The notes under the pieces: generated by a model | Database searches by the model: none | Told to the model about the DNA's origin: nothing | What the model saw: only the letters and a program-made list of their open reading frames with translations | Made by a program: the position numbers and the translations under genes | Assembly: GCF_002786295.1 (NCBI RefSeq) | Contig: NZ_PGTC01000017.1 | Coordinates: 372,001 to 436,000 of the forward strand | DNA length: 64,000 nt | Reading direction: 5' to 3' | Origin: Pseudooceanicola marinus | GTDB lineage: Bacteria; Pseudomonadota; Alphaproteobacteria; Rhodobacterales; Rhodobacteraceae | Shown: one piece after another, positions 61,913 through 64,000 of the stretch | Layout: each line of letters begins with the position of its first letter | Position numbering within the stretch: position 1 is the first letter of the stretch

Positions 61913-62988
61913 TCGGTGTCTCCTCTAGCGGGCGTAACGGCCAGGTCGGCGACCTGCGCCGCGATCCGGGCGGCCAGCTCGGGCAAGGCCTGCGGATCCA
62001 GGCGCGGGGCGGTCAGTGGGGTCACCGTCGTCGGGTCCATCCGCGCACGGTGACGGGCATAGCTGGAATCGTAGCGCAGCTCCATCAGGCTGCGGGCCAG
62101 CGCGGCGAAGGCGCCCGCGCGGGCCTCGGCGTGCCAGGCCTCGATCTGCTCGGCGGCCACGTAGGGGCGAAGCGTGTCGAGGATCTGGTGCAGCCGGGCC
62201 TTGTCCTCGGTGACATCGGCATAGGCGCGCGCCAGATAGCCGGCACGTTCGTCCAGCGGCGCCTCCAGCACGATGCGCGGCGCGGCCTTCATCGCGGTCC
62301 AGAGCGACGGCGGCAGGCGGCACTCGCCGACCTTGGAGCTTTCGGCCTCCACCACAACGGGGCGCGTCGGATCCAGCCGGGCCACCTGCATGGCCAGCGC
62401 CGTCTCGAAACCGCGCTGTTGCGGCTGCGGGCCCATGGCGCCGAAAAGCGACCCGCGATGGTTCGCCAGCCCCTCCAGGTCCAGCACCTGCAGACCATGA
62501 TCAGGCAGCATGTTCAGAAGTTCGGTCTTGGCCGATCCGGTATTGCCGTCCAGCAAGACCACCGGCGCCGGGAAGGGATCATCGTAGAGCGCCTGCACCA
62601 CCAGCCCGCGGAAGGCCTTGTAGCCGCCCTCGATCGTCTCCACCCGCCAGCCGATCTGGCGCAGGATGGTGGCGAAGGAGCCGGAGCGCTGCCCACCCCG
62701 CCAGCAGTAGACCAGCGGCTGCCAGCCGCCGTCCCGATCCTGCAGCTTCTCCTCGATATGCCGCGCGGCATTGCGCGCCACCAGAGCACCGCCGATCTTG
62801 CGCGCATCGAAGGGCGAGATCTGCTTGTAGATCGTGCCGACCCGGGCGCGTTCCTCGTCGTCCAGAACCGGCATGCTGAGGGCACCGGGCACGTGGTCGT
62901 CGGCATATTCCGCCGGCGCCCGCACGTCGATGATGTCGTCGAAACCGTGATCGAAAAGATCGCTGAGGGATGTGAGCTTGATTGCCAT
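61909..62988 (-). CDS. mnmH: tRNA 2-selenouridine synthase
   Basis: 359 aa (YbbB/SelU). Replaces sulfur of 2-thiouridine at the tRNA wobble position by selenium, using selenophosphate from SelD. N-terminal rhodanese domain (IDVRAPAEYADDHVPGALSMP) with the catalytic Cys in LVYCWRGGQRSGSFATIL, then a P-loop domain (VVLLDGNTGSAKTELLNML) and the conserved LEGLANHRGSLFGAMG. ATG 62988 starts MAIKLTSLSDLF; the longer frame to 63144 lacks a signal. First gene of a run mnmH, selD, binding protein, ATPase, permease. Confidence 0.96.
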   Translation of the reverse strand: MAIKLTSLSDLFDHGFDDIIDVRAPAEYADDHVPGALSMPVLDDEERARVGTIYKQISPFDARKIGGALVARNAARHIEEKLQDRDGGWQPLVYCWRGGQRSGSFATILRQIGWRVETIEGGYKAFRGLVVQALYDDPFPAPVVLLDGNTGSAKTELLNMLPDHGLQVLDLEGLANHRGSLFGAMGPQPQQRGFETALAMQVARLDPTRPVVVEAESSKVGECRLPPSLWTAMKAAPRIVLEAPLDERAGYLARAYADVTEDKARLHQILDTLRPYVAAEQIEAWHAEARAGAFAALARSLMELRYDSSYARHRARMDPTTVTPLTAPRLDPQALPELAARIAAQVADLAVTPARGDTE

Positions 62989-63171
62989 TCCCGCCAGATA
63001 GCGCATGCCCGCGCCCAGGCAAAGCGCCGAGCGCAGGCAGCGGCGTATGGCGGGCCCCTGCCTCCCGAAACGGAGCGTCGCCTGAGGTCCGCGATGCGAT
63101 TTCCGCTTCAATCCGGCTGGGCGCTTTGCTACAGACCTCCTCACGCGATGGCCTGAGGGCCGTGGCGGGTT

Positions 63172-63255
63172 GCGGGTGTGGCGGAATTGGTAGACGCACC
63201 AGATTTAGGTTCTGGCGCCTTTGGCGTGGGGGTTCGAGTCCCTTCACCCGCACCA
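63172..63255 (+). tRNA. tRNA-Leu (anticodon UAG)
   Basis: Acceptor arms GCGGGTG and CACCCGC followed by A and an encoded CCA. D-arm GCGGAATTGGTAGACGC, anticodon stem CCAGA/TCTGG with loop TTTAGGT (anticodon TAG), long variable arm typical of tRNA-Leu, and T-arm GGGGGTTCGAGTCCC. It is 183 bp from the divergent mnmH start. Confidence 0.95.
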
Positions 63256-63426
63256 CTTTGATTTCATGCAACTTTTCCAAGAGCGCTTCCACCCGCGGAA
63301 TATCGACCGCTGGCGGTTTCGCAATTTGTTTCGCAGGTTCCTGCTACGTTCACGATTTACTCGGGCTAGTTGCACATATCGGTGAGAGGGATTCCGATCG
63401 GGAATCCCGATGGTTAGATCGATGGG
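63256..63426. other. tRNA-Leu to IS junction
   Basis: No gene. Near 63389-63410 there is GGGATTCC-GATC-GGGAATCCC, a near-palindrome that may mark the left end of the insertion sequence. I could not fix the exact boundary or a target duplication because the right end is outside the window. Confidence 0.4.
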
Positions 63427-64000
63427 ATGCCCAAGCCTGCCAACACCCGCTACCGCACGACGAACTGGTCCGACTATAACGCCTCCCTGAAGTGGCGAGG
63501 ATCGTTGTCCATCTGGTTCGACCCGGCGATGCCCTGGAGGGCAGGCCGAAGCGGCAAGCGTGGTCACCCCAAGACCTTCTCCGACAGCGCGGTTTAGAGC
63601 TGTCTCACGCTGAAAGTGTTGTTCAGCCTGCCGCTTTGCCAGACCGTCGGTCTCTTGGCGAGCCTGATCGAGATGGCCGGGCTCGACTGGCTTGTGCCGG
63701 ACTATTCCACGCTGTGCCGACGTCAGGCTCGGATCGCGGTGCAGATCCCGTATCGGCGCGCTGGCAAGCCGCTGAATCTCCTGATCGACAGCACCGGCAT
63801 CCGTTTTCGCGGTGATGGAGAGTGGCTCTCGCGCAAGCATGGTGCGACGCGCAGACGCGAATGGCGCAAGGTGAATCTGGCGATGGACACGGCCACAGGC
63901 GATATCCGTGCTGTCGAATTTACGTCCAGCTGGCAGGGCGACAGCCCCATCCTGCCCGAGCTGCTGGGCAGATCCCGACGGTCGAAGAGATCGAAACCGT
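63427..64000 (+). pseudogene. IS5-family transposase, broken and cut by the window edge
   Basis: Reading from ATG 63427 gives MPKPANTRYRTTNWSDYNAS, then SLSIWFDPAMPW, KVLFSLPLCQTVGLLASLIEM, LDWLVPDYSTLCRR, NLLIDSTGIRFRGDGEW (first catalytic Asp) and AMDTATGDIRAVEFTSSWQGDSP, which matches IS5-group transposases. A TAG stop interrupts the frame at 63595-63597, where related proteins continue (AVQ-CLTLKVLF). A second break, an apparent 1-bp deletion near 63967, is needed to continue with QIPTVEEIETV. So this copy is inactive unless suppressed. The local base composition is less GC-rich than the genes to the left, in keeping with acquisition. Confidence 0.85.

Noticed and set aside
59102-62053. 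983-aa plus-strand open frame opposite the selenium operon
   Set aside because: Runs antisense through four well-identified genes with overlapping starts; no RBS or domain.
62579-63292. 237-aa minus-strand frame running through the tRNA-Leu gene and the 5' half of mnmH
   Set aside because: Its start region is the complement of the tRNA (VKGLEPPRQRRQ-type artefact), and mnmH is in another frame.

Overview
The window reads as one chromosomal segment of an alphaproteobacterium of the order Rhodobacterales (Roseobacter/Rhodobacter lineage). Evidence: strongly GC-biased codon use throughout, a pdhA-pdhB-pdhC operon whose E1 beta subunit carries an N-terminal lipoyl domain, a full gene transfer agent (GTA) structural cluster of the Rhodobacter capsulatus type next to cysE, an imuA-imuB-dnaE2 cassette behind a direct-repeat (GAAC-N7-GAAC) LexA box, and a fabD-fabG-acpP-fabF-mltG order. 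The species cannot be named from the sequence alone.

Layout. 1-3.7 kb: pyruvate dehydrogenase operon (pdhA cut by the window edge) ending in a clear terminator. 3.8-5.8 kb: two tandem carboxymuconolactone-decarboxylase-like proteins and a DUF2278 protein. 5.9-20.9 kb, minus strand: cysE, then the GTA cluster read right to left as g1 to g15 (small and large terminase, portal, g3.5, protease, capsid, connectors, tail tube, tape measure, baseplate/hub, peptidase, host-specificity protein). It has no integrase, repressor, replication or lysis genes, so it is a GTA rather than a prophage. 21.2-27.0 kb, minus strand: mltG, fabF, an unknown HEAT-like gene, acpP, fabG, fabD. 27.4-29.7 kb: a cytochrome b561-YceI fusion and a separate YceI protein. 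30.1-31.3 kb: ribosomal operon rpsF-rpsR-rplI. 31.4-34.2 kb: dialkylglycine-decarboxylase-like enzyme, divergent AsnC-type regulator, glycosyltransferase-like protein. 34.5-37.0 kb: trigger factor and a periplasmic PilJ-type sensor-domain protein. 37.1-42.1 kb: YhiI/RbbA/YhhJ-type export operon. 42.2-47.7 kb: LysR regulator divergent from a TRAP transporter and a D-aminoacylase-like amidohydrolase. 47.9-50.7 kb: orphan Mur-ligase-like protein and an MFS carrier. 50.8-56.8 kb: SOS mutagenesis cassette imuA-imuB-dnaE2. 57.1-63.0 kb, minus strand: selenium module (mnmH, selD, then a Phn-like ABC transporter probably for a selenium oxyanion). 63.2 kb to the end: tRNA-Leu(UAG) and a broken IS5-family transposase.

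Most of the window is housekeeping DNA with well-known gene families. The points most worth following are regulatory and contextual: a consensus-like promoter followed at once by a terminator-like hairpin in front of GTA g1; a 26-bp dyad just upstream of it; a strong intrinsic terminator splitting the GTA cluster between terminase and portal; the self-contained selenium uptake/use operon with a fused double permease; an orphan Mur ligase with a four-cysteine tail; and several unexplained intergenic repeats. I found no CRISPR array and no anti-phage or secretion system that I could defend as new.
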